Assembly: GCF_000145615.1 (NCBI RefSeq)
Contig: NC_014410.1
Coordinates: 1,785,501-1,849,500, forward strand
Length of the DNA: 64,000 bases
Direction of reading: 5' to 3'
Source: Thermoanaerobacterium thermosaccharolyticum DSM 571
GTDB lineage: Bacteria; Bacillota; Thermoanaerobacteria; Thermoanaerobacterales; Thermoanaerobacteraceae
Below are positions 52,988 through 60,605 of the stretch, one piece after another; the first letter of the stretch is position 1, and every line of letters starts with the position of its first letter. The position numbers were made by a program, and so were the translations under genes. The notes under the pieces were generated by a model that made no database searches, had not been told where the DNA came from, and was given only the letters and a program-made list of their open reading frames with translations.

Positions 52988-53572
52988 CTATCCCTCTCTC
53001 TTAGCCGATATAATGTATACAGGATTTTGCGATACCATCATCGTCTTATTTCCCGCTTCTTTTGACACCGAAATATTGACGCATATTGTTTGGACCGTAA
53101 ACAATCTTTGTTTAAAACAATGATGAGCAGAATACACAGTATCAAGTGTAATCCCGTTTACTACAACTACCCCATCTTCCTTTAATTTAGTTGTGACAAT
53201 GTCAAATATTTGATACATTTTATCCCCTGTCCCCCCAATGAATACCCTGTCAGGTGAAGGCAAATCTAAAAGGGCATCAGGAGCTAAACCATACACCACA
53301 ACAATATTTTCTACGTTAAATTTCTTAATGTTTTCGTTTATAAGTCTTACACCTTCTTCCTCTTTTTCAATAGAATAAACAACACCTTTTTTCGATATTA
53401 ATGCAGCCTCAACGGACACAGAGCCTGTACCAGCGCCAATGTCCCATACTACACTGTCTTCTTTAAGCCTCAGTTTAGATATTGACAAAACTCGTATTTC
53501 TTCCTTTGTCATTGGGACATTGCCTCTTACAAAATATTCATCAGGAATTCCAGGTGTCATATATTGCCACAT
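52988..53572 (-). CDS. cbiT: Cobalt-precorrin-6B C15-methyltransferase (decarboxylating)
   Basis: This 194-residue protein has a Rossmann SAM-binding loop (VVWDIGAGTGSVSVEAA) and begins with the family segment TPGIPDEYFVRGNVPMTKEE. It methylates C15 and decarboxylates the C12 acetate. Here CbiT and CbiE are separate genes, overlapping by 16 nt, rather than the fused CobL. Confidence 0.94.
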   Translation of the reverse strand: MWQYMTPGIPDEYFVRGNVPMTKEEIRVLSISKLRLKEDSVVWDIGAGTGSVSVEAALISKKGVVYSIEKEEEGVRLINENIKKFNVENIVVVYGLAPDALLDLPSPDRVFIGGTGDKMYQIFDIVTTKLKEDGVVVVNGITLDTVYSAHHCFKQRLFTVQTICVNISVSKEAGNKTMMVSQNPVYIISAKREG

Positions 53573-54168
53573 GTTATCACCACTACATTTAAATCAAATT
53601 TTTTATTGCAGTTTAAAAGTTCTTCTACTGTAAAAGAGTAAATCCTCTCCGTATCATAAGACAGATTTTCACCAACGTGTATTTTCCTGTCTTGCAAATT
53701 TTTTTCTTTCAACATAGCTGCAACAAATTGCGGCGTATGCGTATCATCAGTAAAAATAGCGACTTTTTTATTCTCTTTTACTTTTTTTACCAAATCTTCA
53801 GTACGACCATGTAAGCTTACAACCGCCAAGTCATTCATTGTTATTTTAAGTTTTGCACACATATACTGTATTGAGCTTATGCCTGGAATTATTTCTAATT
53901 GCTTTTTGTCCACATATTTTAAAATCACTTCCGCTATGCCATACAAAGAAGGTTCTCCTGATGCTAAAATAACAATATTGCCTTCTTTGTTGAGTATACC
54001 ATGATAATCTGTTGAAGCGTTTATCATAATCTTTTCGCAATCAATATCTTTAAATTCTTCAAGATGGCGCCGGCCTCCCACCAGTACATCTGCCTCTTTT
54101 ATTCTTTCAAGTGCATAAGTGGTAATGAATTTTTTGTTTCCCGGCCCTATCCCTACAATTGTCACCAT
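53557..54168 (-). CDS. cbiE: Cobalt-precorrin-7 C5-methyltransferase
   Basis: This 203-residue SAM methyltransferase begins MVTIVGIGPGNKKFITTYA, with ADVLVGGRRHLEEF, ILASGEPSLYGIAE and IIPGISSIQYMCAKL. It pairs with CbiT. It overlaps cbiD by 7 nt. Confidence 0.93.
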   Translation of the reverse strand: MVTIVGIGPGNKKFITTYALERIKEADVLVGGRRHLEEFKDIDCEKIMINASTDYHGILNKEGNIVILASGEPSLYGIAEVILKYVDKKQLEIIPGISSIQYMCAKLKITMNDLAVVSLHGRTEDLVKKVKENKKVAIFTDDTHTPQFVAAMLKEKNLQDRKIHVGENLSYDTERIYSFTVEELLNCNKKFDLNVVVITCGNI

Positions 54169-55262
54169 TCTACTTTATCACCTGCTTTTGCAATAATGCC
54201 TCTTTTCAATGAAATGAGATGTATTTCGATATTTAATTTATCGTAAACATACTGCTTACATTTCATGTAGACCCTGTCTGCTATAAACTGACTAAAGTCT
54301 TTTATATTGATTCCCGCCTTTTCAATTATATCAAGGGCTTCTTCTGTCGTATTTGAATCCAGAACTTTGTCAACAGTCTCTTTATCTGCACCAAAATGGG
54401 CTACATAGGCCGCCATTATTTCTGCTCTCGCATCTGCAACATGGCTGTGGGTATTAAATATCCCTGCCGCTACTTTTACGAGTTTCCCTATATGCCCTGC
54501 CAATACCACATGTGTAAAACCGTACTCTACTGCCTTTTCTAGCATAAATCCCAAAAAATTACCATAAGATATGATGAGTCTTTCTCCCACACCTTCTTTT
54601 AAAGCATATTCTTTGCCATAATTTCCTGGAGCAAAAACTACCCTTTTGTATCCTTCAGCAGAAAGGATAGAAAGTTCTAACTCAAGAGAAGATTTTAAAG
54701 CTTCCTCCGACATAGGCTCTACAATCCCTGTAGTACCAAGTATTGATATACCGCCTACAATTCCAAGCCTTGGGTTGAAGGTCTTTAAAGCCACCTTTTC
54801 ACCGCCTGGTACACTTATGGTAATTTTTACACCTTTCCCTTCCGGCAGTACTTTTTTGACTTCATTTAAAATCATTGACATTGGAACAGGATTAATAGCG
54901 GATTTCCCAGGGCTTACGGGAAGTCCCGGTTTTGTGACTACTCCAACTCCTTCGCCTCCATAGACTTCTACCCCTTCTCCTTCTTTTACCTCAGCCTTCG
55001 AATAAATTATAAGGCCGTGAGTAGCATCCGGGTCATCCCCTCCGTCTTTTCTTATACCGCACTTTACCCAGCCTTCTCCTGAAGTTATATCCAAAACCTC
55101 CAGCTTAAGCCGCCATCCCTTTGGAGTATCTATCTCTACAGTATCTAGTCTCCTACCTGTAAAAAGCATGTAAGTAGAAGCCTTCGATGCAGCGGCTGCA
55201 CAAGATCCTGTAGTATAACCATACCTTAATTTTTTTCCTCTCTTTACAGCGTAGTTCTCCAT
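54162..55262 (-). CDS. cbiD: Cobalt-precorrin-5B C1-methyltransferase
   Basis: This 366-residue enzyme specific to the anaerobic route shows KLRYGYTTGSCAAAASKAST at the N-terminus, GLIIYSKAEVKEGEGVEVYG, the SVPGGEKVALKTFNPRLGI segment and GHIGKLVKVAAGIFNTHSH. ATG 55262 is preferred over an in-frame GTG at 55271. Its presence shows the pathway is the oxygen-independent (early cobalt insertion) type. Confidence 0.95.
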   Translation of the reverse strand: MENYAVKRGKKLRYGYTTGSCAAAASKASTYMLFTGRRLDTVEIDTPKGWRLKLEVLDITSGEGWVKCGIRKDGGDDPDATHGLIIYSKAEVKEGEGVEVYGGEGVGVVTKPGLPVSPGKSAINPVPMSMILNEVKKVLPEGKGVKITISVPGGEKVALKTFNPRLGIVGGISILGTTGIVEPMSEEALKSSLELELSILSAEGYKRVVFAPGNYGKEYALKEGVGERLIISYGNFLGFMLEKAVEYGFTHVVLAGHIGKLVKVAAGIFNTHSHVADARAEIMAAYVAHFGADKETVDKVLDSNTTEEALDIIEKAGINIKDFSQFIADRVYMKCKQYVYDKLNIEIHLISLKRGIIAKAGDKVEW

Positions 55263-55272
55263 AAACACCACT

Positions 55273-55896
55273 CTATCTTTCTATCATGTAAAGAAGGGCA
55301 TTAACTATCGCTGCTGCTACTGTGCTTCCTCCTTTTTTCCCTTCTGTTATGATGTAAGGAATATCAAGCTTTTTTACCTCTTCCTTCGCCTCTTCAGCTC
55401 CAACAAAGCCAACAGGAACACCTATTATAAGGGAAGGCTTTGCTTTTCCTTCTCTCGCAAGCTCTATGAGTCTAAATAAAGCTGTGGGGGCATTTCCAAT
55501 AGCAAAGATTTTATTGCTTTCGTCTTTTGCCGCTATTTCCATAGCTGCCATTGATCTTGTAATGCCACACTTCTTTGAAATATCTTTAGCTTCAGGAAGA
55601 TTAATGTAACTTTTTACTTTTGAACCTATCTTCTCTAATACCTTTTTATTTATTCCTGCTTCCGCCATCTTTGTATCACTAACAATATTAAATCCTTCCT
55701 TTAGTACCTTTAAACCGTCTTCTATCGCTCCTTTTGAGATTTTAAGTATATTGGCAAATTCAAAATCTGCTGTTGCGTGAATCACCCTTTTTACTATTAA
55801 AAGCTCTTTTTTATCGAATTTAGACTCATCTATGTTTTTGCCTATTATTTCAAAACTCTTTTTTTCAATTTCCCACGGATCTTTTATGTAATTCAT
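55273..55896 (-). CDS. cbiC: Precorrin-8X / cobalt-precorrin-8 methylmutase
   Basis: This 207-residue enzyme moves the C11 methyl to C12, giving cobyrinate. RVIHATADFEFANILKIS carries the catalytic His, and IGNAPTALFRLIELAREG, PSLIIGVPVGFVGAEEAKE and KGGSTVAAAIVNAL complete the family pattern. It sits between cbiX and cbiD. Confidence 0.95.
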   Translation of the reverse strand: MNYIKDPWEIEKKSFEIIGKNIDESKFDKKELLIVKRVIHATADFEFANILKISKGAIEDGLKVLKEGFNIVSDTKMAEAGINKKVLEKIGSKVKSYINLPEAKDISKKCGITRSMAAMEIAAKDESNKIFAIGNAPTALFRLIELAREGKAKPSLIIGVPVGFVGAEEAKEEVKKLDIPYIITEGKKGGSTVAAAIVNALLYMIER

Positions 55897-55917
55897 AAAT
55901 TATCTCTCCAATAAACT

Positions 55918-56283
55918 TTATTTTACTTCCTCTGTCCTTTCCAAAATTATATCCACGATTCTGTCGTCATAGCCAATTGGCCTTCCAAATTTTATAGAAA
56001 GACCGGGATACTTCTTTCTCTCCTCTTCAAAAACCATCGGTATATCCTCTTTTATATGTATTCCTTCGAATAAAAATAGTGGCACAGCAACGATATCATA
56101 AATACCTTCTTTTACAAACTCTTTAATAGAAGTAGGGATGTCAGGAGTGTCAAATTCCATAAATCCTGCCTTCACATTTTTGTATTTATTTAAGCTCTTT
56201 ATTCTATCTACCACCTTGATTACAACTTTTTTTGTCTCCTTAATGCGGCTCCCATGAGCTATGACTAACAACCCTTTCTCCAT
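55918..56283 (-). CDS. cbiX: Sirohydrochlorin cobaltochelatase, short form
   Basis: This 121-residue single-domain chelatase (CbiX-S type) inserts Co2+ into sirohydrochlorin. Active-site His residues are H10 in VIAHGSR and H76 in LFEGIHIKEDIP. The short form, about half the length of the usual bacterial CbiX, probably works as a homodimer. ATG 56283 follows AGAGGAGAG. An upstream in-frame ATG at 56322 would add 13 residues without RBS support. It supplies the first cobalt intermediate for cbiL. Confidence 0.9.
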   Translation of the reverse strand: MEKGLLVIAHGSRIKETKKVVIKVVDRIKSLNKYKNVKAGFMEFDTPDIPTSIKEFVKEGIYDIVAVPLFLFEGIHIKEDIPMVFEEERKKYPGLSIKFGRPIGYDDRIVDIILERTEEVK

Positions 56284-56355
56284 TTTATCTCTCCTCTTTC
56301 TACTACAAGCGTTAAAGCTCAAGCTTTTTTTCTAGGTATTCACTTGGCTACTTTT

Positions 56356-57063
56356 TTATGCAAAATTAAGATAAAAAATTTGGTCTGAAAGTGAAAGTTT
56401 CTTAATATCCCAGTCTCTCCTATAAAGTTTAATCACTCTGTAAGACAGATTGAGATTTTTTATGAATTTCTCAAACTTGTTGTCAAGCCACGGTGGTGTC
56501 CATGCCCCCGATCTACAAATATGTACAGCTACCGTGTATATACCTTCAGGTAATACATCTATATCCCTGTAATATCGAATTGAAAAAAGTTTATTAAAAT
56601 CTTTAAAGTCCTCAGGCTTTTCAAAAGTATGAGGACTATATATTATGTGAGCCCTTTTTATTTTGCCCTCATTTAAGAGCTTCCCCAGCCAGTTGGCACA
56701 GTTTAGCTCAAAATTAACCGAGCTCATTCCTGCATAGCCTAAATCAGCGTGTGTGTCGAAAGAATACACTTCTTCACATTTATTAGCTTTGGCGATATAA
56801 TAGGATAGCATATGAGATTCAGATACAAACACTTTGATATTTCTTATAAAATCAAAATGTTCTTTTATTTTGACCCAAAAATCTTTTAATACAGAAGTTG
56901 TATCTACTGACTTTTCAAGATCCTCACCTTTTAAAACACTTTTTATATACCTCTTATACCAGATTGCCTCTATGTTTTTTTGGTTTTCAACATAAGAACC
57001 CAGCCACTCTCTTTTCAAAGGGATAAAGTAATCCCAATCTATGCTCAAAAGGCTGTGAACCAT
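56356..57063 (-). CDS. Arginase-fold-like protein of unknown function at head of cbi operon
   Basis: This 235-residue soluble protein has motifs that recall the arginase/deacetylase fold: LLSIDWDYFIPL near the N-terminus (Asp-x-Asp), YSFDTHADLGY (DTHxD, like the metal-binding DAHxD of ureohydrolases) and HICRSGAWTPPWLD near the C-terminus. The usual third SxDxDxxDP motif is not seen, so metal binding may be partial or catalysis altered. It may belong to the UPF0489-like group. ATG 57063 lies behind GGTGG. The position 33-73 nt before cbiX suggests co-transcription and perhaps a role in cobalt or corrin handling; that part is inference. Confidence 0.55.
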   Translation of the reverse strand: MVHSLLSIDWDYFIPLKREWLGSYVENQKNIEAIWYKRYIKSVLKGEDLEKSVDTTSVLKDFWVKIKEHFDFIRNIKVFVSESHMLSYYIAKANKCEEVYSFDTHADLGYAGMSSVNFELNCANWLGKLLNEGKIKRAHIIYSPHTFEKPEDFKDFNKLFSIRYYRDIDVLPEGIYTVAVHICRSGAWTPPWLDNKFEKFIKNLNLSYRVIKLYRRDWDIKKLSLSDQIFYLNFA

Positions 57064-57132
57064 ATTCACCACCTATTAATCTCTAAAATACCACCTTTAT
57101 TTAAAATAATCTAAAAATTGAATTTGATTTTA

Positions 57133-57663
57133 TTAGTGGGCTTTAAAATAAACCATATTTATTCTTTTTAGCAGTATTTGCGTAAATAAAGCATATATTG
57201 GCACATTGATAACTTCTCCTACAACTTTTGGAGGTAAAGTAGTTACTATTGGTATTTTAAATAACAATTGAAGAAAATAAGGCACGAGTATTACTGATGA
57301 AATGAACTGACCTACTCCAATTGCTATTAATAATTGCCATAGAGAAGGAATTGGAGCTTTTACCGGCTTCAAAATCAAAGGAGGAATAATACCTGTGAGA
57401 GCTGCTGTCATTGTAAAATGTGGCATATATGGTCCTAAAGGATTAATGTAATATCCAATTATATCACCTACAGCACCTACTATTCCTCCTGCTGTTGGTC
57501 CAAACATTATTCCTGCAAGAATTACCGGTAATGCGCCAAAGCCAATTCTTATACTTTCAATGCCGCCAATAGCTATTTTAATACTAGCTATTCTACTTAA
57601 AACTATGTTTAGGCTAATCAACAATGCTAGAAAAACCAGTTCTCGCGCATGTATTTTTTTCAT
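57133..57663 (-). CDS. ECF transporter S component, FolT-like (folate)
   Basis: This 176-residue, six-helix substrate-binding membrane protein has the IRIGFGALPVILAGIMFGPT segment followed by AGGIVGAVGDIIGYYINPLG and FTMTAALTGIIPPLIL, the pattern of the folate-specific FolT group. No general EcfA/A'/T genes are in the window; the CbiO/CbiQ here belong to the cobalt system. It might take up a folate or a related pterin. A structured 70-nt leader precedes it. Confidence 0.8.
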   Translation of the reverse strand: MKKIHARELVFLALLISLNIVLSRIASIKIAIGGIESIRIGFGALPVILAGIMFGPTAGGIVGAVGDIIGYYINPLGPYMPHFTMTAALTGIIPPLILKPVKAPIPSLWQLLIAIGVGQFISSVILVPYFLQLLFKIPIVTTLPPKVVGEVINVPIYALFTQILLKRINMVYFKAH

Positions 57664-57691
57664 TAAACAAGCCTCCCTACCATATTTTATT

Positions 57692-57760
57692 GGGATATAG
57701 TGAAACTACTACACAATTAGAAAAAGACTACTACAATGGTACCATAAAGTCTATATATCC
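57692..57760 (-). promoter_or_regulatory. Possible structured leader of the FolT-like gene
   Basis: On the minus strand GGATATA (57754-57760) pairs with TATATCC (57693-57699), closing a region that holds GACT/AGTC and ATGG/CCAT stems and two copies of a GTAGTAGT segment, ending about 12 nt before the ribosome site. I cannot match it to a known riboswitch class. The rest of the gap to 58079 shows no gene. Confidence 0.35.
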
Positions 57761-58079
57761 TCAATACTCTCAAATCAAGTTTCTGTTGCAAAATACACAA
57801 TTTGATTATTTTTATTCTCATCTCCTTGTATTGTCCATTTATAATCATATGTGTTTTGAATTTTTTACGTTTTTTATTTACCAATTATTAAAAACTTTTT
57901 TCTTTAATATTTTTAATATTATTATAGCAAATTAGTTGCCTTTTTATATAAAGTACAAAAAGGCACGATAGTTTTTCACCATCATGCCTAATTTTTATCA
58001 TATACATTTGTTTTGCAATATTACTTGTTTTTTGATAATTTTTTCTAAAAACAAAAAACTGAAGGAATTTTTTCTATAC

Positions 58080-58108
58080 TTGACATTACTGTATACATAC
58101 TATACAAT
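58080..58108 (+). promoter_or_regulatory. Sigma-A promoter of the marR-type gene
   Basis: TTGACA (58080-58085) and TACAAT (58103-58108) are separated by 17 nt. The spacer contains the candidate operator, so the regulator should repress itself. The start ATG is only 7 nt beyond the -10 box, so the transcript is nearly leaderless. Confidence 0.85.
58090..58106. promoter_or_regulatory. MarR-type operator, copy 1
   Basis: TGTATACATACTATACA: outer arms TGTATA/TATACA with a 5-nt centre, overlapping the -10 box. It is nearly identical to the copy at 58577-58593. Confidence 0.7.
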
Positions 58109-58114
58109 AAAGTC

Positions 58115-58561
58115 ATGGAAAAAAAGATTGAAAAAATAAGTGAATTATTTTTAAACTTAATATGCGAATTTTACGAATATGATAGCAAGGCTCGTACTTT
58201 TGGTACAGATACAGAGCTTTATCATTCCGAAATACATATGCTTCAGTGTATTCAAGATAATCCAGGTTTGCATATTTCTGCTATTGCACGTAAATTAGGT
58301 ATCACAAGGGGTGCGGCATCACAAACTGCTAAAAGACTTGAAAGAAAGCAAATGATTGTAAAGGAGATGAACCATACCAGAGGATCTAAAGTCGTCATGT
58401 ACCTCACTCCCAAAGGTGAGATAGCTTGTTTCAACCACAAGTGTGCACACGAAAAGTACAACACAATCATATCCGAAATTCTAACTGGATCGGATGAAGA
58501 ACAATTAAAGTTTCTTTCAGATTTTCTTTTGCAGTTTGAAAAAGCGTTAAAGGAAAATTGA
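58115..58561 (+). CDS. MarR family transcriptional regulator
   Basis: This 148-residue winged-helix dimer has an HTH at about 50-95 (GLHISAIARKLGITRGAASQ then TAKRLERKQMI) and a beta wing (MNHTRGSKVVMYLTPKG). It resembles MarR/TranscR-type repressors of drug or stress exporters. No ribosome site is visible because the start lies right after the promoter. It is followed at 56 nt by an MFS exporter with the same operator, so it most likely represses both. The inducer is unknown. Confidence 0.9.
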   Translation: MEKKIEKISELFLNLICEFYEYDSKARTFGTDTELYHSEIHMLQCIQDNPGLHISAIARKLGITRGAASQTAKRLERKQMIVKEMNHTRGSKVVMYLTPKGEIACFNHKCAHEKYNTIISEILTGSDEEQLKFLSDFLLQFEKALKEN

Positions 58562-58576
58562 TTTTTATATAAAATG

Positions 58577-58593
58577 TGTATAGTATCTATACA
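58577..58593. promoter_or_regulatory. MarR-type operator, copy 2
   Basis: TGTATAGTATCTATACA is a perfect 7+3+7 palindrome in the 55-nt gap before the MFS gene, matching the operator at the regulator's own promoter. Confidence 0.72.
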
Positions 58594-58616
58594 ATATTCA
58601 TAGGAGGTTTCTAAAA

Positions 58617-59798
58617 TTGAACAATCAATTCAATGAAAAACTATTTGTTATGACAAGATCGTTTATAATTTTAATGGCAATTGTTTGCGGCGTTTCCGTT
58701 GCAAATCTTTATTATATTCAGCCATTGGAAGCACAAATTGCAGCTACATTTCATGTTTCACAAGGAGCAGCGGGAATTGCAGCCATGATGACGCAAATTG
58801 GTTATGCATGCGGCCTTTTACTTTTTGTTCCGCTAGGCGATATATGCGAAAGCCGTTCACTTATTCTACGTATGCTTCTTTTTGTTGATATATCACTACT
58901 TGCAGCTGCACTATCGCCTTGTTATTTGTTACTGCTCTTTGCCATGTTTACCATGGGGATTACGACAATTGTGCCACAGATTATCGTGCCATATGCAGCA
59001 CATCTTTCACCTCCGGAAGAGCAAGGTAAAGTCATTGGAGACGTTATGAGCGGTCTATTGATTGGAATCTTGATATCAAGAATATTTAGCGGGCTTATTG
59101 GTGCAGTTTTGACCTGGCGGGCTGTTTATTTATTTGCAACAGGATTAATTATGATCCTTATGATTTTGATTAGATATTATTTCCCAAAAGATCAACCTTC
59201 CTCCCAAATATCGTGGGGAGAGTTGCTTAAATCCATACCATATCTTATAAAAAGTGAACGCACATTGCGTGAATCAGCGATTAACGGCTTTTTCATGTTT
59301 GGTTCTTTCAGTACGTTCTGGACTTCTCTCATTTTTTTACTTGAAACACCGGTTTATCATATGGGAACAAAAGAAGCTGGCTTATTTGGACTAGCAGGAA
59401 TAGCAGGTGCTCTCGCGGCACCTTTGATTGGAAAAGGATCTGACATAAAAAGTCCGCGCTTCACAGTAGGAATCGGTGTCATACTATCGACGCTTGCCTA
59501 TCTATGCTTTAGCCTATTCGGATATTATATTTGGGGCCTTATTGCAGGTGTTATCATACTTGATCTTGGAAATCAATGTGGGCAAGTCTCCAATCAAGCA
59601 AGGGTACAAGCGCTTGGCGATTCAGCACGCAGTCGCAATAATACTATATTCATGTTTTCGTATTTTATCGGCGGTGCAATAGGTTCCTTTCTTGGCACCC
59701 TTTGTTGGCAGCATTACGGATGGTACGGCGTTTGCATGGTAGGACTTACATTTCAACTTGCTGCGATAATTACTCATTTTTTGATTTATAGGAGATAA
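58617..59798 (+). CDS. MFS transporter (probable drug/efflux type), TTG start
   Basis: This 393-residue protein has 12 predicted membrane segments. Visible landmarks are GVSVANLYYIQPLEAQIAAT, the loop PLGDICESRSLILR in place of the usual G-x-x-x-D-R/K motif A, and PEEQGKVIGDVMSGLLIGIL around helix 5. The start is TTG 58617, with GGAGG 9 nt upstream; no ATG fits. It resembles YwfA/YitG-like exporters near MarR genes. Co-regulated with the MarR gene through paired operators. Confidence 0.88.
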   Translation: MNNQFNEKLFVMTRSFIILMAIVCGVSVANLYYIQPLEAQIAATFHVSQGAAGIAAMMTQIGYACGLLLFVPLGDICESRSLILRMLLFVDISLLAAALSPCYLLLLFAMFTMGITTIVPQIIVPYAAHLSPPEEQGKVIGDVMSGLLIGILISRIFSGLIGAVLTWRAVYLFATGLIMILMILIRYYFPKDQPSSQISWGELLKSIPYLIKSERTLRESAINGFFMFGSFSTFWTSLIFLLETPVYHMGTKEAGLFGLAGIAGALAAPLIGKGSDIKSPRFTVGIGVILSTLAYLCFSLFGYYIWGLIAGVIILDLGNQCGQVSNQARVQALGDSARSRNNTIFMFSYFIGGAIGSFLGTLCWQHYGWYGVCMVGLTFQLAAIITHFLIYRR

Positions 59799-59902
59799 AA
59801 ATTTGATGTATAGTAGATCCTTATATACTCAACTGTTTAAAGTTTAAGAAGCTTAGCCGGTGCTTTTTTAATAGGCAAAGATTTCAAAATTTTACTTTCA
59901 TA

Positions 59903-60149
59903 CTAACCTCCTAAGTATGACTTTTTAACCCTCTCATGGTTTTTTAAGACGGCTGTCGCACCTTCAAGTGAGATATTTCCTGTTTCAAGGACGTATGCTC
60001 TATCTTCAATAGATAGGGCCCTTTTAGCATTTTGCTCTACTAAAAGTATAGTTGTGCCGTCTTCGTTTATGCTTTTTTATTGTCTTAAAAATGCCTTTTA
60101 AAGCATTAACCATTCCATATGATACATTGAGATTTTCTATCTCTAACAT
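59903..60149 (-). pseudogene. livF: livF remnant (branched-chain amino acid ABC ATPase), internal deletion
   Basis: The minus strand starts with a good ribosome site (GGAGG) and reads MLEIENLNVSYGMVNALKG, the LivF N-terminus. It then jumps to IFKTIKK and, in another frame, INEDGTTILLVEQNA, ALSIEDRAYVLETG and KKSYLGG-stop, the LivF C-terminus. The middle, with Walker A, signature and Walker B, is deleted, so it cannot be an ATPase. Confidence 0.85.
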
Positions 60150-60166
60150 ATTTTAAGCACCTCCTT

Positions 60167-60353
60167 CAATTGATAAAATTTCAGATTCATCAGGATTTTT
60201 CTCTACTAGGTATGGCACCTACCATGTATATATCTCCTGGGCGAAATTGATGAGCTTCCTTATTCCGTAGATCATAGTATATCCAAGAGCTATTATTGCG
60301 TATATACTTCCTAAAGATAGGCCATTTATTAACTGCTCAAAAAATATTTACAT
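60167..60353 (-). pseudogene. livH N-terminus joined to livG C-terminus (remnant)
   Basis: After a ribosome site and a disrupted ATG, the frame reads EQLINGLSLGSIYAIIALGY and TMIYGIRKLINFAQ, the start of the LivH permease. It shifts by one base into GDIYMVGA. It then meets YLVEKNPDESEIL, resembling a LivG C-terminus, right before the livF remnant. The end of livH, all of livM and most of livG are gone. Confidence 0.7.
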
Positions 60354-60381
60354 AAATATCACCTCAAGTTAAAATATATTA

Positions 60382-60460
60382 ATCGAGTAGGAGCTGAATA
60401 ATTATTTTATTCAGCGTCCTCTCACACCACCGTACGTACCGTTCGGTATACGGCGGTTCA
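60382..60460 (-). mobile_element. Group II intron 3' end (domain V-VI-like)
   Basis: The minus strand reads GAACCGCCGTATACCG-AAC-GGTACGTACGGTGGT, a domain V-like hairpin with the GTACGTACGG hallmark, then GCTGAATAA...TTATTCAGC, a domain VI-like hairpin, then CTCCTACTCGAT, a typical intron 3' end. No reverse transcriptase gene lies upstream, so only the tail of the intron remains. It abuts the livH remnant. Confidence 0.6.
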
Positions 60461-60536
60461 TTAAGTGTTATTTCTCAAATTAATTTAGTCCAAAATCGAA
60501 AAAAATTATCAGATTAAATAATCTTGTGATCAAATT

Positions 60537-60582
60537 AATGCTAGAGGAATTTAAGAAAATTTTATCATATTCCTTTAGCATT
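60537..60582 (+). repeat. 14-bp inverted repeat upstream of a plus-strand pseudogene
   Basis: AATGCTAGAGGAAT and ATTCCTTTAGCATT surround about 18 nt; one pair is a G-T wobble. It lies 24 nt before the start of the next gene and may be a terminator-like or leader structure. Confidence 0.5.
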
Positions 60583-60605
60583 AACCTTAACTGGAGAGAT
60601 TATTT

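Noticed and set aside
57664-57780. Tetrahydrofolate riboswitch before the FolT-like gene
   Set aside because: The conserved THF aptamer sequences are not present.
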